Shown: positions 51,163-60,046 of the stretch, piece after piece | Layout: every line of letters begins with the position of its first letter | Numbering within the stretch: position 1 is the stretch's first letter | Origin: G963665405 sp963665405 | Lineage (GTDB): Bacteria; Chloroflexota; Dehalococcoidia; Lucifugimonadales; G963665405 | Direction: 5' to 3' | Length of the DNA stretch: 64,000 nt | Assembly: GCA_963665405.2 (NCBI GenBank) | Contig: CAXXUH010000004.1 | Coordinates: 992,001-1,056,000 of the forward strand | The notes under the pieces: model-generated | What the model saw: the letters and a program-made list of their open reading frames with translations, nothing else | Told to the model about the DNA's origin: nothing | The model's database searches: none | Made by a program: the position numbers and the translations under genes

Positions 51163-52731
51163 CTAGGATCCGTTCGGGAGGGTCTGAACGAGCCTGACCG
51201 TGATTGCGTCCGCGAACATACCGGTAACGTCTCCGGCGGTGAAGTTACCGAACGAGTCGATCGGCACGATCGACTCGTCGGAGACGGCCCACTCGACCGA
51301 CAGGCCGGGGAGCCGCGCCCCGTTCTCATCGACGGCGATCACCAGGAGTCTTACGCTCTGCCCCGGCGCGAGCGTGACCAGCTCAGGCTGGACCTCCGCC
51401 CGGGCCATGCTTCCCGCTATGGTGACGCCGACGGTCTCCGCCATCGTGGTGGCGATGCCGTCGATCTCCTGTGTGATGACGACCTGCACGGACTCGGGAT
51501 AGATACCCGGATCGTCCGAGGCCTGAAAGCCCCCGTTGACATCGACCTTGCCGGCTCGCGGGTCCAGCATCCGCCACTCGAGCGAGACCGACTCCGGAAT
51601 TATGGCGAGGGCTGCCATGTAACGCGAGCCACGCTCTTCGCGGATGACGACCGAGGCGAAGTCGACCGCGCGAACGAAGCCGCGCTCGCCGGGCACGATG
51701 GCTTCGACCAGCACAGCCTCCGTGTATATTCCGGGGGTCTGGCCGGCCAGGAACACGCCCTGACCGTCTATCGTACCGGCCGCGGGATCGCTGACGCTCC
51801 AGCGCAACACGGTGCCGCTGATAAGCTCGCCAAGCCCGTTCAGCGCGACGGCCCGGAGCTGCATCCGCTCCCCCGGATCGAGAGAGAACCTCTGAGGGAG
51901 GGCCTCGACGGTCATGAACTCATCGGTCCGTGGCGTGCGGACGACGTCGACGTTCGTGGTCGCGGAGACGGTTCGCCCACCCAGGGTGGCACTCACCGTG
52001 ACCGCGTCGTAGTATAGCCCCTCTCCGCCGGAGACCGTCAGGAAACCGGTGGGGCTGAGCCTTCCGAGCGAGGGATCATTGAGCTTCCACTGGAGGCTGA
52101 CGCCGGGTATCAGCAGGCCGTTCGGGTCGAATGCCGTAGCGCGGAGCCGGTAGATCTGCTGGTCGAGCACTGTCGGACTCTCCGGGAAGATGGTGACCTT
52201 CGCGAGACGGGCCGTCTGCCGCTCACCCACCACGATGGCGGGCACGAGGCGATTCTGGTACGCGGTGGCCTCGAACTCCTTCAGGACGACCGTGACGGAT
52301 ATCGTGGACTCAAAGGTGCCGGGAGAGGAGCCGGCGACGAACCATCCGTCGCTGTCGACGAAGCCGGCTCGCGGGTCTCCGGTCGCCCAGACGAAGTCTA
52401 CGTGGTCCAGGCTGCGTCCGGCCGCGTCGATGGCGGTTGCCGAAAGCTGTACCGACTCTCCAACGTCCAGCACCAGCGGGTCTGGCGAGAACACGATCCT
52501 ATCGAGGGCCGCGGCCGCTGCATTCGAGTCGCCGACGATCAGGACCGAGGCCGTGGCGAAGCGAGTCACCGTTCGCGTCGATGGCTCCTCGGCGGGAGGC
52601 AGCCCCCGGGCCGCCGGGGCGGCCGTGTCCGTGCCGCAGCCGCCGACGATCGAGAGCGCCAACAGCAAAAGAGCGGCCAGCCCGCAGCCTCCCCGAACCA
52701 TACTCAACGGAGTCCTGAAGGCGGGCACCAT
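51163..52731 (-). CDS. Lipoprotein with bacterial Ig-like (Big) repeats
   Basis: A protein of about 522 residues. The lipobox is IVGGC after the hydrophobic run LAALLLLALS. The rest contains about five Ig-like repeats of near 110 residues, each with the pattern I-x-P-E-x-x-x-L-D-x-G-E ... W-x-x-x-D-P-x-A-G-x-V-D-x-x-G-x-F. In the fourth repeat the text runs IIPESVSLEWRMLDPRAG, so about 27 residues that normally sit between these blocks are absent. It should be surface-anchored and structural or adhesive. ATG codons at 52755, 52731 and 52701 are all possible starts. It shares a strand with the DUF4012 and nuclease-like genes. Confidence 0.78.
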   Translation of the reverse strand: MVPAFRTPLSMVRGGCGLAALLLLALSIVGGCGTDTAAPAARGLPPAEEPSTRTVTRFATASVLIVGDSNAAAAALDRIVFSPDPLVLDVGESVQLSATAIDAAGRSLDHVDFVWATGDPRAGFVDSDGWFVAGSSPGTFESTISVTVVLKEFEATAYQNRLVPAIVVGERQTARLAKVTIFPESPTVLDQQIYRLRATAFDPNGLLIPGVSLQWKLNDPSLGRLSPTGFLTVSGGEGLYYDAVTVSATLGGRTVSATTNVDVVRTPRTDEFMTVEALPQRFSLDPGERMQLRAVALNGLGELISGTVLRWSVSDPAAGTIDGQGVFLAGQTPGIYTEAVLVEAIVPGERGFVRAVDFASVVIREERGSRYMAALAIIPESVSLEWRMLDPRAGKVDVNGGFQASDDPGIYPESVQVVITQEIDGIATTMAETVGVTIAGSMARAEVQPELVTLAPGQSVRLLVIAVDENGARLPGLSVEWAVSDESIVPIDSFGNFTAGDVTGMFADAITVRLVQTLPNGS

Positions 52732-52741
52732 GTCGGTCGGA

Positions 52742-55312
52742 TCAGCGGGCGTCATGCGTTCCCTGAACGAGCGCAACTTCAAAAAGCGTATCCCGGGTCA
52801 GGCGAAGAGACAGGGTAACCTCGGGCCCATCGGTGCCCAGAAGTGGGTGCGAGCTTGATGCCACCCGGTATCCTTCCGGCAAAATGAGTCGAATCGAAAC
52901 GTCCCTCTCGCGTAGGCCGGGCTGCTTCTGCAAGAGCAGGCGGTACGTCAGGCTCTCTCCATCCGCCGATATGACGCCGGTGGGCAGATCGTAGACGAGT
53001 GTGACCTCCGACCGGTCGCCGGGGCTGATCGACATGATGCCGGAGTAGACGGTCTTGCCGTGGCTGGACGAGACGCCCCCGGTCTCCTCGCCCGGCACAC
53101 CGAGCCCGATCTCGACCGACACGCTGTGCTCGGGCAGGGGCAGGCTCGTGGTGGTCAGCAGCCGCGCCTCCTCCGGAAGGTAGACCCTGATGAAGTTCCA
53201 GTAGCATGCGTTCTTGAGGTTGCCGTAGCTCGTGTCCCTGCTCAGCCACTGGGGCAAACAGCCGGTGGCACCGGGTCCGCTGTGGTTCTTGTACTCCAGC
53301 GTGAGGGCTGCCCGCGGCCTGTCCAGACGGCGTAGGTCGATCCTGTAATGCGTGTTCCGCTCGACGTTCCGGTCGACCTTGTTCCAACCCACGTTGGAGT
53401 CGACGACGTACAGGTAGTCGGCCTCCGGATACACGACCCTTCCATCCCAGCCGTTGAGGCTGATCGCCGACTGGGACTCCGGGTCGTTGAGGTAGATCAT
53501 CATCTCTTTCTCATTCAGAGAGCCGTAGATCGCCGACGCCAGCCGGGTGAGCACACCCAGAGAGAGGGGGCGCGTCAGCGAGTCGAGCACGCCCTGAAGC
53601 GTGAGGTCCATATAGGCCCTGCCGTGGGTGTCCGTGCCATCCTCCAGGACTGAGAGGAGGTTCCGAGACGTGATTGGGTCCCCACCCCCCGGATCGGGGA
53701 TGCTCCCGAGCGATTCGACCAGCTTCAGAAGGGTCCACTGGTTTATGGCGATGACGCCGTCGACCTCCCGCCTCTGGCCGAGCCGGAACATGTCCTGGGC
53801 GGCCAGCGCCGTCGTCGGGAAATCGGGATCCCACGACACGTCTCTCATCAGCCATACCCAGGCGTTCATGTGCTCTTCGAGCCCGCCCGGAGCCTTTGGA
53901 TAGAGCAGAAGACGCTCCCAGTCGTCCACCCGCGCGCTGTCGAAATAGTCGACTTTCGTGAGCTTACCGTTCTCGAACCTGACGAGCCATACAGAGGAGA
54001 CGAAGCCGCCAGTCCCTCTGATCTCGTCGGCCGAGTGGCCCAGCACGAGGTAGTCTCGAGCGGAGTCTGTGGCGAACAGCTCGCGTCCGATCGGCGCCAG
54101 CCGATTCAGGAGCCGCAGGCCGGTCTCGAGGTTCAGAGAGAAGGTCATCAGCTCGGAGAGCCCCCGAGCCGGCAGCCGCCCATTCGACCCGGCTGTCAGG
54201 CGGGCGAGGGTAGCCTGCGCGCCGGCAAGCAGAGAGATCGCCTCGTCCACGCTCTTTCGCTGGCCGGCGTAGCTGTCGAACGCCTCACCGAGCGCCGGCC
54301 CGCCGCCGAGCAGACCGTCTTCGGACGCCCGAGCGGCCTCTAGAAGCGGATCGAGCGCTTGTATCCCGAGCGATGCCGCCCGATGCAGCCGGCCCAGGAC
54401 CCCGACGAGCTCGACCAGCCGCTCGACCTCCAGGGTCAGCGCGTCGCCTGCCCTGGCCGTGGAGACGAGCTCGGCGATGCCGTCGGCCTTTACGCCGGCG
54501 AGGCTCGCATACCTCCCCGTCTCGTCGAGCGAGGCCCTGAGCACGTCAGGGTCTATCGGCTCAGGTGCGTGTCCGTTCACGACGAAGCTGTCGACGAGAG
54601 GACGGACCTGCCTTCCGATCTCGACGACGTCGCCCAACAGATCCGTCACCCGGTAGCCCAGGTCCGCGGCGAGCGCCATGTCCGCTTCGGCATCCCCGAC
54701 GAGATCGAGCGTGGTCCTGACCCCAGGTACGCGGAGCCCCAGCGCGGCCGGACCGTCCAGGGCCCTGCGGCGGGCCAGGGCCTCCCCGGCGTTCCCGTAG
54801 GCAGCCCGGACTGCGGCGATGTCCGCTTTCAGCCCATCGAGGTGAGCCACCGGCATGGAAGGAGACAGGACGTCCTGGGCGCCGTCATAGATCTCTATCA
54901 GGAGCGACGAGGCGTCGACAAGCGACAGCGCGGTCTCGACGTCGCCGAGCGCTCTGTCGGTCTGCGCGGTCCACACGGACGCCTCGTGATCGACCAGCGG
55001 CAGCCACGAGAGCGCCGCGGAGAACCGGCCCACAAGACGGACCAGGCGGGCGGTGGGCCTGAGATCGCCCCTGACCTCGACCAGCCGCACGCGAATGTCG
55101 TCCAGAGCGCCTGCGCCGTCGACACCCAGCGGGGCGATCGCGGCTCCCCTGAGCTCAGAGAGGGCGGGCTCGACAGACCTTGCCGCGGGCATCGCCCGGG
55201 CGACAACAACCCATCCTCCGAACGCTATCGCGGCGAGTGCCGTGCCGGCCGGGATCAGCCAGATAAGCGAGCGCCGCGTGATGCGGGGCGGCCCGAGCTG
55301 GAACCTTCTCAT
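52742..55312 (-). CDS. DUF4012 domain membrane-anchored protein
   Basis: An 856-residue protein with one N-terminal transmembrane helix (LIWLIPAGTALAAIAFGGWVV minus its ends, residues about 16-36) and a large outside part. Residues from about 370 on carry the DUF4012 pattern (YLVLGHSADEIRGTGGFVSSV, FELGQRREVDGVIAINQW-like block, MDLTLQGVLDSL). The function of DUF4012 is unknown, but the family occurs near surface polysaccharide genes, as here. It is divergent from the winged-helix regulator that heads the glycan operon. Two cysteines near residue 690 (TGCLPQW, KNACYW) could form a disulfide. Confidence 0.82.
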   Translation of the reverse strand: MRRFQLGPPRITRRSLIWLIPAGTALAAIAFGGWVVVARAMPAARSVEPALSELRGAAIAPLGVDGAGALDDIRVRLVEVRGDLRPTARLVRLVGRFSAALSWLPLVDHEASVWTAQTDRALGDVETALSLVDASSLLIEIYDGAQDVLSPSMPVAHLDGLKADIAAVRAAYGNAGEALARRRALDGPAALGLRVPGVRTTLDLVGDAEADMALAADLGYRVTDLLGDVVEIGRQVRPLVDSFVVNGHAPEPIDPDVLRASLDETGRYASLAGVKADGIAELVSTARAGDALTLEVERLVELVGVLGRLHRAASLGIQALDPLLEAARASEDGLLGGGPALGEAFDSYAGQRKSVDEAISLLAGAQATLARLTAGSNGRLPARGLSELMTFSLNLETGLRLLNRLAPIGRELFATDSARDYLVLGHSADEIRGTGGFVSSVWLVRFENGKLTKVDYFDSARVDDWERLLLYPKAPGGLEEHMNAWVWLMRDVSWDPDFPTTALAAQDMFRLGQRREVDGVIAINQWTLLKLVESLGSIPDPGGGDPITSRNLLSVLEDGTDTHGRAYMDLTLQGVLDSLTRPLSLGVLTRLASAIYGSLNEKEMMIYLNDPESQSAISLNGWDGRVVYPEADYLYVVDSNVGWNKVDRNVERNTHYRIDLRRLDRPRAALTLEYKNHSGPGATGCLPQWLSRDTSYGNLKNACYWNFIRVYLPEEARLLTTTSLPLPEHSVSVEIGLGVPGEETGGVSSSHGKTVYSGIMSISPGDRSEVTLVYDLPTGVISADGESLTYRLLLQKQPGLRERDVSIRLILPEGYRVASSSHPLLGTDGPEVTLSLRLTRDTLFEVALVQGTHDAR

Positions 55313-55666
55313 CGTCCTCGTAGAACTCAGGGTGGTTTAACTAATCGCCAACGAGCCGAACGTTGGGTGAGGGCACCTATCGAACCCCGGGCCGCCGGTA
55401 CCGGATGAGAGACGACCTGTGGCAGAAGAACGCCCGCCCTGACGAAAAGTCCGGACGGTTTTCCAGGGTTTGCGGAAGTCATATCTGGTTACTATATGAG
55501 TTGGGCCATGCGAGCCGACCCGAAACATCGGCTGGTGGGTAGCGCTCGCGCCTCGGCCGCGCCCCGAGAAGGAGCACCCTCGGAGGGTCGCGCGGCCGTT
55601 AACCACGCGGTATATGTGGCCACAGGTACTTGACAGCGCGTTTGGGGAAAAACTATAGTCAAGCGT
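55313..55666. other. Divergent intergenic region between DUF4012 and the polysaccharide regulator
   Basis: A 354-nt gap. It holds the clear promoter for the rightward operon (55630-55659), several AT-rich stretches (TACTATATG near 55491, GGTATATG near 55610) and no reading frame I can support. Promoters for the leftward DUF4012 gene should lie here but none is convincing. Confidence 0.5.
55630..55659 (+). promoter_or_regulatory. Strong promoter of the polysaccharide operon, probably leaderless
   Basis: Perfect TTGACA (55630-55635), an 18-nt spacer and TATAGT (55654-55659). The ATG of the regulator gene lies 7 nt after the -10 box, so the transcript should begin at or beside the start codon. 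Confidence 0.8.
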
Positions 55667-56329
55667 ATGCGTTCTGTAAATGAACACGGTCGTCCCGCCA
55701 ACGACAACAGCTTCCGCGAACTCAGGCTTCTCGAAGAGGTCGACACTCGCGCCGAGGTGAGCCAGCGGCACCTCGCCCACCAACTCGGCGTCGCCTTGGG
55801 GGTCGCCAACCTCCTGATTCGAAGACTGGCGACGAAAGGCTACATCAGAGTCACCCAAGTCGGCTGGAAGAGGTGGGTCTATGTACTCACACCAGCGGGG
55901 GTAGCGCGCAAGGTCCAATTGACGCTCGCTTACGTCGATCGGGTCCTGGACCACTACCAGCGGGTTCGCAGCTCTCTCAGGGAGGGCCTGGCCTCGGAGA
56001 CCCTGAACATCGAGTCGCGCGTCGCGATCTACGGCTCGTCGGAGCTTGCGGAGCTGGTGTATCTGGCACTGAGGGACTTGGGTGTCACCGAGATAGAGGT
56101 CTTCGATCGGAACGGCGCGCGGCCACGCTTCCTCGGGATGCCGGTGCGAAACCTGGAGTCCATCGTCGGCGCCCACTACTCCCAGGTGATCGTGGCCCTG
56201 CCGGCGGAGTCCGACGCCAGGTGTGCCGAGCTGGTCGAGGCGGGCGTTCCCGCCTCCAAGATAGTCACGTTGGCGCCCGGGTCGATCCGCGTAGGCGACG
56301 CGGTCAAAGAGGAGAAGACGCTGTGGTGA
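55667..56329 (+). CDS. Winged-helix (MarR-like) regulator fused to a Rossmann-like domain
   Basis: A 220-residue protein. Residues about 18-82 form a MarR/EPS-associated winged helix (LRLLEEVDTRAEVSQRHLA ... VGWKRWVYVLTPAGVARK). Residues about 118-205 form a Rossmann-like fold (VAIYGSSELAELVYLAL, GVTEIEVFDRN, GMPVRNLESI, YSQVIVALPAES) as found in front of sugar acetyltransferases and FkbM-like enzymes, which might bind a nucleotide or sugar nucleotide. It is first in the operon, with the NusG paralogue start overlapping its stop. Control of glycan genes is the likely role; the ligand is unknown. Confidence 0.82.
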   Translation: MRSVNEHGRPANDNSFRELRLLEEVDTRAEVSQRHLAHQLGVALGVANLLIRRLATKGYIRVTQVGWKRWVYVLTPAGVARKVQLTLAYVDRVLDHYQRVRSSLREGLASETLNIESRVAIYGSSELAELVYLALRDLGVTEIEVFDRNGARPRFLGMPVRNLESIVGAHYSQVIVALPAESDARCAELVEAGVPASKIVTLAPGSIRVGDAVKEEKTLW

Positions 56330-56952
56330 CCGGTGGCTTCGCCGCCCCAATGTTCCGTTGGTACGTCATCCGAACGAAGCCTCAGTCGGAGTACGTCGCG
56401 GCGTCCGCTCTCGAGGAAGAAGGCTTCGAGATGTTCTTCCCGAGAGTCAAGAGTCCGAAGCCACGTCCGGGTCATGCGGACGTTCCACTCTTCCCCGGCT
56501 ATCTGTTCCTTCGTTGCCCCGAGGACGAGCGCGGCTGGCCAAGCGTACACCAGCTCGCCGGGATCCTGGGCTGGGTAAGGTTCGACGGCACGATCCCGTC
56601 CCTGTCCGACGAGATCATCGACGACCTCGCCATGCGGGTGGCATCGATCGACGGGTCCGGGGGTCTGTGGAATCGCTTCCGGCCCGGCGAGAGAGTTCGT
56701 GTGGTGGACGGTGAGGTCGACTGCCTCGCCCGCGTCGTCGAGGGCGCCTCGTCGCCCACGGATCGAGTGAAGGTTCTGATGGGGTTCCTGGGGCGCCAGG
56801 TCGCGGTCCGGGTCCCATGGGGAAGCGTGCACGGAGTTCCCGGTGAGCCGCGAACGGCCCGCCAGTCTTCGGGCGCCCGTCGGACCCGGGGACGGGGCAG
56901 GTGGATTCGGGGGTTCGGCCCCCGCGCTGCACCGACGACCGACAGCGCGTAA
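56326..56952 (+). CDS. NusG/RfaH-type transcription antitermination protein
   Basis: A 208-residue NusG paralogue. The N-terminal NGN domain begins RWYVIRTKPQSEYVAASALEE and contains PLFPGYLFLRC; the C-terminal KOW-like region is RPGERVRVVDGEVDCLARVV and RQVAVRVPWGSV. A basic, Gly/Arg-rich tail follows (about 170-208). Specialised NusG proteins at the head of polysaccharide operons reduce termination and polarity. The GTG start overlaps the upstream stop (GTGA); an ATG at 56350 is an alternative. It is followed by a large hairpin and a repeat, then the sugar genes. Confidence 0.9.
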   Translation: MTGGFAAPMFRWYVIRTKPQSEYVAASALEEEGFEMFFPRVKSPKPRPGHADVPLFPGYLFLRCPEDERGWPSVHQLAGILGWVRFDGTIPSLSDEIIDDLAMRVASIDGSGGLWNRFRPGERVRVVDGEVDCLARVVEGASSPTDRVKVLMGFLGRQVAVRVPWGSVHGVPGEPRTARQSSGARRTRGRGRWIRGFGPRAAPTTDSA

Positions 56953-56972
56953 CGGGCCCCGTAAAACAAACA

Positions 56973-57016
56973 CCCCTCGTCGAAGCTTCAGCTCCGAGGG
57001 CGTGCTTCACGAGGGG
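56973..57016 (+). other. Long hairpin after the NusG-type gene
   Basis: CCCCTCGTCGAAGC (56973-56986) pairs with GCTTCACGAGGGG (57004-57016), giving 13 base pairs with one bulge and a 17-nt loop. There is no T tract after it, so it is not a plain intrinsic terminator. It lies 20 nt after the NusG-type stop, inside the polysaccharide operon. The remainder of the 327-nt gap holds only repeat R13. Confidence 0.6.
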
Positions 57017-57130
57017 AAGAATACCCGGCGCGGGCCGGGGTGGCGGAGCTTTCCCGTGGGTCTTCAGAGCGAGGGCCTCACCAGGGTCACAGCCCGAGTT
57101 CTCTCCCTGAACGCAGAGATGGGATGGGAA

Positions 57131-57183
57131 GTGCAGATCCCGACAAGTCGGGATTGCCTGGAGTCTGAGGGCGTCCATCAGAA
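57131..57183 (+). repeat. Mosaic intergenic repeat, copy R13
   Basis: GTGCAG, palindrome ATCCCGACAAGTCGGGAT, TGCCTGGAGTC, hairpin TGAGGG-CGT-CCATCA (one mismatch), then GAAAATCGATCTCCCCCCC. It lies inside the presumed polysaccharide operon, between the NusG-type gene and the sugar dehydrogenase. Confidence 0.82.
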
Positions 57184-57279
57184 AATCGATCTCCCCCCCA
57201 ACCCCGAAGGGGTGGGGCACACCGGGCGGCCGAGAGACAGCCGCCCTCATCATCGACGAAAGGACCGGTAAAGCGACCA

Positions 57280-58647
57280 TTGAAGATTAGTGTCATAGGA
57301 CTTGGGTACGTCGGCTCGGTTGCCGCCGCCTCTCTGGCCGCGGACGGCCACGACGTGCTCGGCGTCGACGTGGATCACGCCAAGCTGGACGCCTACTTGA
57401 AGGGCCCGCTTCCTATCTACGAGCCGGGTTTGTTCGAGCTCGTGCGAGAGGGCCTTCACAGCGGCAGACTTCGCATGCTCCACACGGACCAGGTTTCCGA
57501 GTCTCTCGGCGACGTTATCGTCATCGCGACGGGGACCCCAATGGGGGAGACGGGCGCCGCCGACCTGAGCCAGGTTCGCGCCGCGCTCAAGTGGGTCGCC
57601 GGCGTGCAGACGGACCCGGCCGTGGTAGTCATGAAGAGCACGATACCGCCCGGGACCGGCGTCCGGCTCTGGGAGTCCATCCTGAGAGATACTCCGCTCG
57701 ACTACGTGTCGAATCCCGAGTTCCTCCGGGAGGGGCAGGCCGTCTCGGACTGGCGCAAGCCGGACAGGATCGTGATCGGCGGCAGGACGGACCGGTCGAT
57801 CGAGGTCACCAAGGCCGTCTACACCAAGATCGACGCGCCCGTGGTTGTCACCGACATCACGAGCGCCGAGCTGATCAAGTACGCGGCCAACGCCTTCCTT
57901 GCGACGAAGATATCGTTCATCAACGAGATCGCCGCCCTTTGCGATCGAGTCGGGGCCACGATCGACGACATAACCAAGGGCATCTCGCTCGACCCACGCA
58001 TCGGGGCCGGATTTCTCCGGGCCGGCGTCGGCTACGGAGGCTCCTGCTTCCCAAAGGACGTGCGGGCTCTGGACAACATGGCGCTGACCAGCGGCCACAA
58101 CTTCGAGCTGCTGAGGTCCGTCATCACGGTGAACAGCCGGCAGAGGCTCCTTCCCTTCTATGCGCTCCGAGACCGGTTCGGCGAGGTGTCCGGCCTCAAG
58201 GTCGGGGTGCTAGGGCTGGCATTCAAGCCGCATACCGACGACGTTCGGGAGGCTCCGGCCGTGGACCTGATCCGGGTTCTGACGGAGCACGGTGCTCAGG
58301 TCTCCGCGTACGACCCGTCCGCGGCGGCGGCCGCCGCTAAAGAGATGCCGGAGCAGGTCTCTCTCTTCGGCGACCTTTCGATGTGCGTCGACGGGGTCCA
58401 GGCGCTTGTGCTTATGACCGAGTGGCCGGAGATAGTCGAGGCAGACTGGGCCGAGGTCGCCAGGCTTGCCGCTCCGCCGCGTTTCCTCTTCGACGGCCGC
58501 AACGTTCTGGACCCGGTGCGAATGCGGGAGATTGGCTTCGAGTACTCGGGCGTCGGGAGAAAGGGTCCGAATCCAGTCGAGGCGCCGGGCGCGGACCGCG
58601 AGCTTCAGACTGTGGAGACCGAGAACGGTGCGAGCCACACAAATTAG
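57280..58647 (+). CDS. UDP-glucose/GDP-mannose-type 6-dehydrogenase
   Basis: A 455-residue NAD-dependent nucleotide-sugar dehydrogenase, oxidising the sugar C6 alcohol to a carboxylate. N-terminal Rossmann motif ISVIGLGYVGSVAAA; catalytic Cys in GVGYGGSCFPKD; central dimer helix with ELIKYAANAFLATKISFINE; C-terminal domain with LGLAFKPHTDDVREAPA. The features fit UDP-glucose 6-dehydrogenase (Ugd). The start is a TTG with a weak ribosome site. The next gene is a second, different dehydrogenase, so two uronic-acid precursors may be made. Confidence 0.93.
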   Translation: MKISVIGLGYVGSVAAASLAADGHDVLGVDVDHAKLDAYLKGPLPIYEPGLFELVREGLHSGRLRMLHTDQVSESLGDVIVIATGTPMGETGAADLSQVRAALKWVAGVQTDPAVVVMKSTIPPGTGVRLWESILRDTPLDYVSNPEFLREGQAVSDWRKPDRIVIGGRTDRSIEVTKAVYTKIDAPVVVTDITSAELIKYAANAFLATKISFINEIAALCDRVGATIDDITKGISLDPRIGAGFLRAGVGYGGSCFPKDVRALDNMALTSGHNFELLRSVITVNSRQRLLPFYALRDRFGEVSGLKVGVLGLAFKPHTDDVREAPAVDLIRVLTEHGAQVSAYDPSAAAAAAKEMPEQVSLFGDLSMCVDGVQALVLMTEWPEIVEADWAEVARLAAPPRFLFDGRNVLDPVRMREIGFEYSGVGRKGPNPVEAPGADRELQTVETENGASHTN

Positions 58648-58648
58648 G

Positions 58649-60046
58649 ATGAGCGATCACTACGAGACCCTCGTAGAGAGGGTGAAGAGCCGGGACGCGG
58701 TCGTCGCCCTGGTAGGGTTGGGCTACGTCGGGTTGCCCCTCGCTCTGACCTTCGCCGAAGCCGGCTTCAGGGTGGTGGGCGTCGACACGAACGCATCGAG
58801 GGTCGCGAGCTTGAACTCGGGGGTCAGCTATGTATCGGACGTTCCCTCGCATCGACTGACCCCTTTCCTGAACGGCGCCGCGGGCCAAGACCGGCCTTCC
58901 GGGTCAGCCGGAGTGGACGGCGGAGGCTTGAAGCGATCGGGGGGTCGCCTGCAGGCGAGCACCGACTTCGGGTGCCTATCGGAAGCGGACGCGATCATCA
59001 TCAGCGTCCCGACGCCCCTGAGCAAGACCAAGCAGCCCGACCTGTCCAATGTCGTCGGCGCCACCGACGAGGTTGCCGCCAGGCTCCGCCCCGGGATGCT
59101 GGTCGTCCTGGAGAGCACGACCTACCCTGGGACGACCGAGGAGGTCCTGCTCCCTCGGTTCGAGAACCGCGGCGGAGACGGGCAGAGCTTCGAGGTCGGC
59201 AAGGACTTCTTCCTGGCATTCTCTCCGGAGCGGATCGATCCCGGCCGCTCCGACTGGACCGTCGACAACACCCCCAAGGTGATCGGCGGAGTCACACCGC
59301 AGTGTGCGAGCGCGGCGTCGGCCCTGTACGGGTCGGCGATACAGACGGTGGTACCAGTCTCGTCGCCCGGGGTTGCCGAGATGGTGAAGCTGCTGGAGAA
59401 CACCTTCCGAGCCGTCAACATCGCGCTGGTCAACGAGGTGGCCATCATGTGCGACAGGTTGGGGCTGGACGTATGGGAGGTCATCGAGGCCGCCAAGAGC
59501 AAGCCGTTCGGCTTCATGCCGTTCTACCCGGGTCCGGGCCTCGGCGGACACTGCATCCCGATCGATCCGCAGTATCTGGCGTGGAAGCTGGAGTCGCTTA
59601 ACTATCGCGCACGCTTCATCGGCCTGGCGGCCGAGATCAACTTCGGGATGCCGGGATATGTGGTCGACAAGATCGCGAACGCGCTCAATGAGGAGCGCAA
59701 ACCCCTCAAGGGCTCGAAGGTGCTGATCCTGGGAGTCTCGTACAAGGCCGACGTCGGCGACGTCCGAGAATCCCCGGCGCTCGACATCGCGCGGCTCTTG
59801 TTGGAGAAGGGCTCCGACGTGTCCTACCACGACCCATACGTCCCGAACGTAGAGGTCAACGGGTGGGCACTGTCCAGCGTCACGCTCGATGCCCATACTC
59901 TCGGCGATGCCGACTGCGTCGTGATCGCCGCGGCCCACTCCGGCTACGACTGGCAGTGGGTGACCGACAACAGCAAGCTGATCGTCGACACACGGAACGC
60001 CACGAGTGGGGTAACGCCGCCTCGGAGCAACGTGGTCAAGCTTTGA
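58649..60046 (+). CDS. UDP-N-acetylglucosamine/mannosamine dehydrogenase (WecC/WbpA type)
   Basis: A 465-residue nucleotide-sugar dehydrogenase. N-terminal VALVGLGYVGLPLALTFAEAG; catalytic Cys in GPGLGGHCIPIDPQYL; C-terminal VLILGVSYKADVGDVRESPA. The GGHCIPIDP form marks the HexNAc dehydrogenase branch (ManNAcA or GlcNAcA synthesis). WecB follows three genes later, so UDP-ManNAcA is a likely product. An extra Gly/Ser-rich piece of about 22 residues (roughly 77-98) separates FLNG from GRLQASTDF, where relatives have no insert. It begins one base after the preceding gene. Confidence 0.93.
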   Translation: MSDHYETLVERVKSRDAVVALVGLGYVGLPLALTFAEAGFRVVGVDTNASRVASLNSGVSYVSDVPSHRLTPFLNGAAGQDRPSGSAGVDGGGLKRSGGRLQASTDFGCLSEADAIIISVPTPLSKTKQPDLSNVVGATDEVAARLRPGMLVVLESTTYPGTTEEVLLPRFENRGGDGQSFEVGKDFFLAFSPERIDPGRSDWTVDNTPKVIGGVTPQCASAASALYGSAIQTVVPVSSPGVAEMVKLLENTFRAVNIALVNEVAIMCDRLGLDVWEVIEAAKSKPFGFMPFYPGPGLGGHCIPIDPQYLAWKLESLNYRARFIGLAAEINFGMPGYVVDKIANALNEERKPLKGSKVLILGVSYKADVGDVRESPALDIARLLLEKGSDVSYHDPYVPNVEVNGWALSSVTLDAHTLGDADCVVIAAAHSGYDWQWVTDNSKLIVDTRNATSGVTPPRSNVVKL

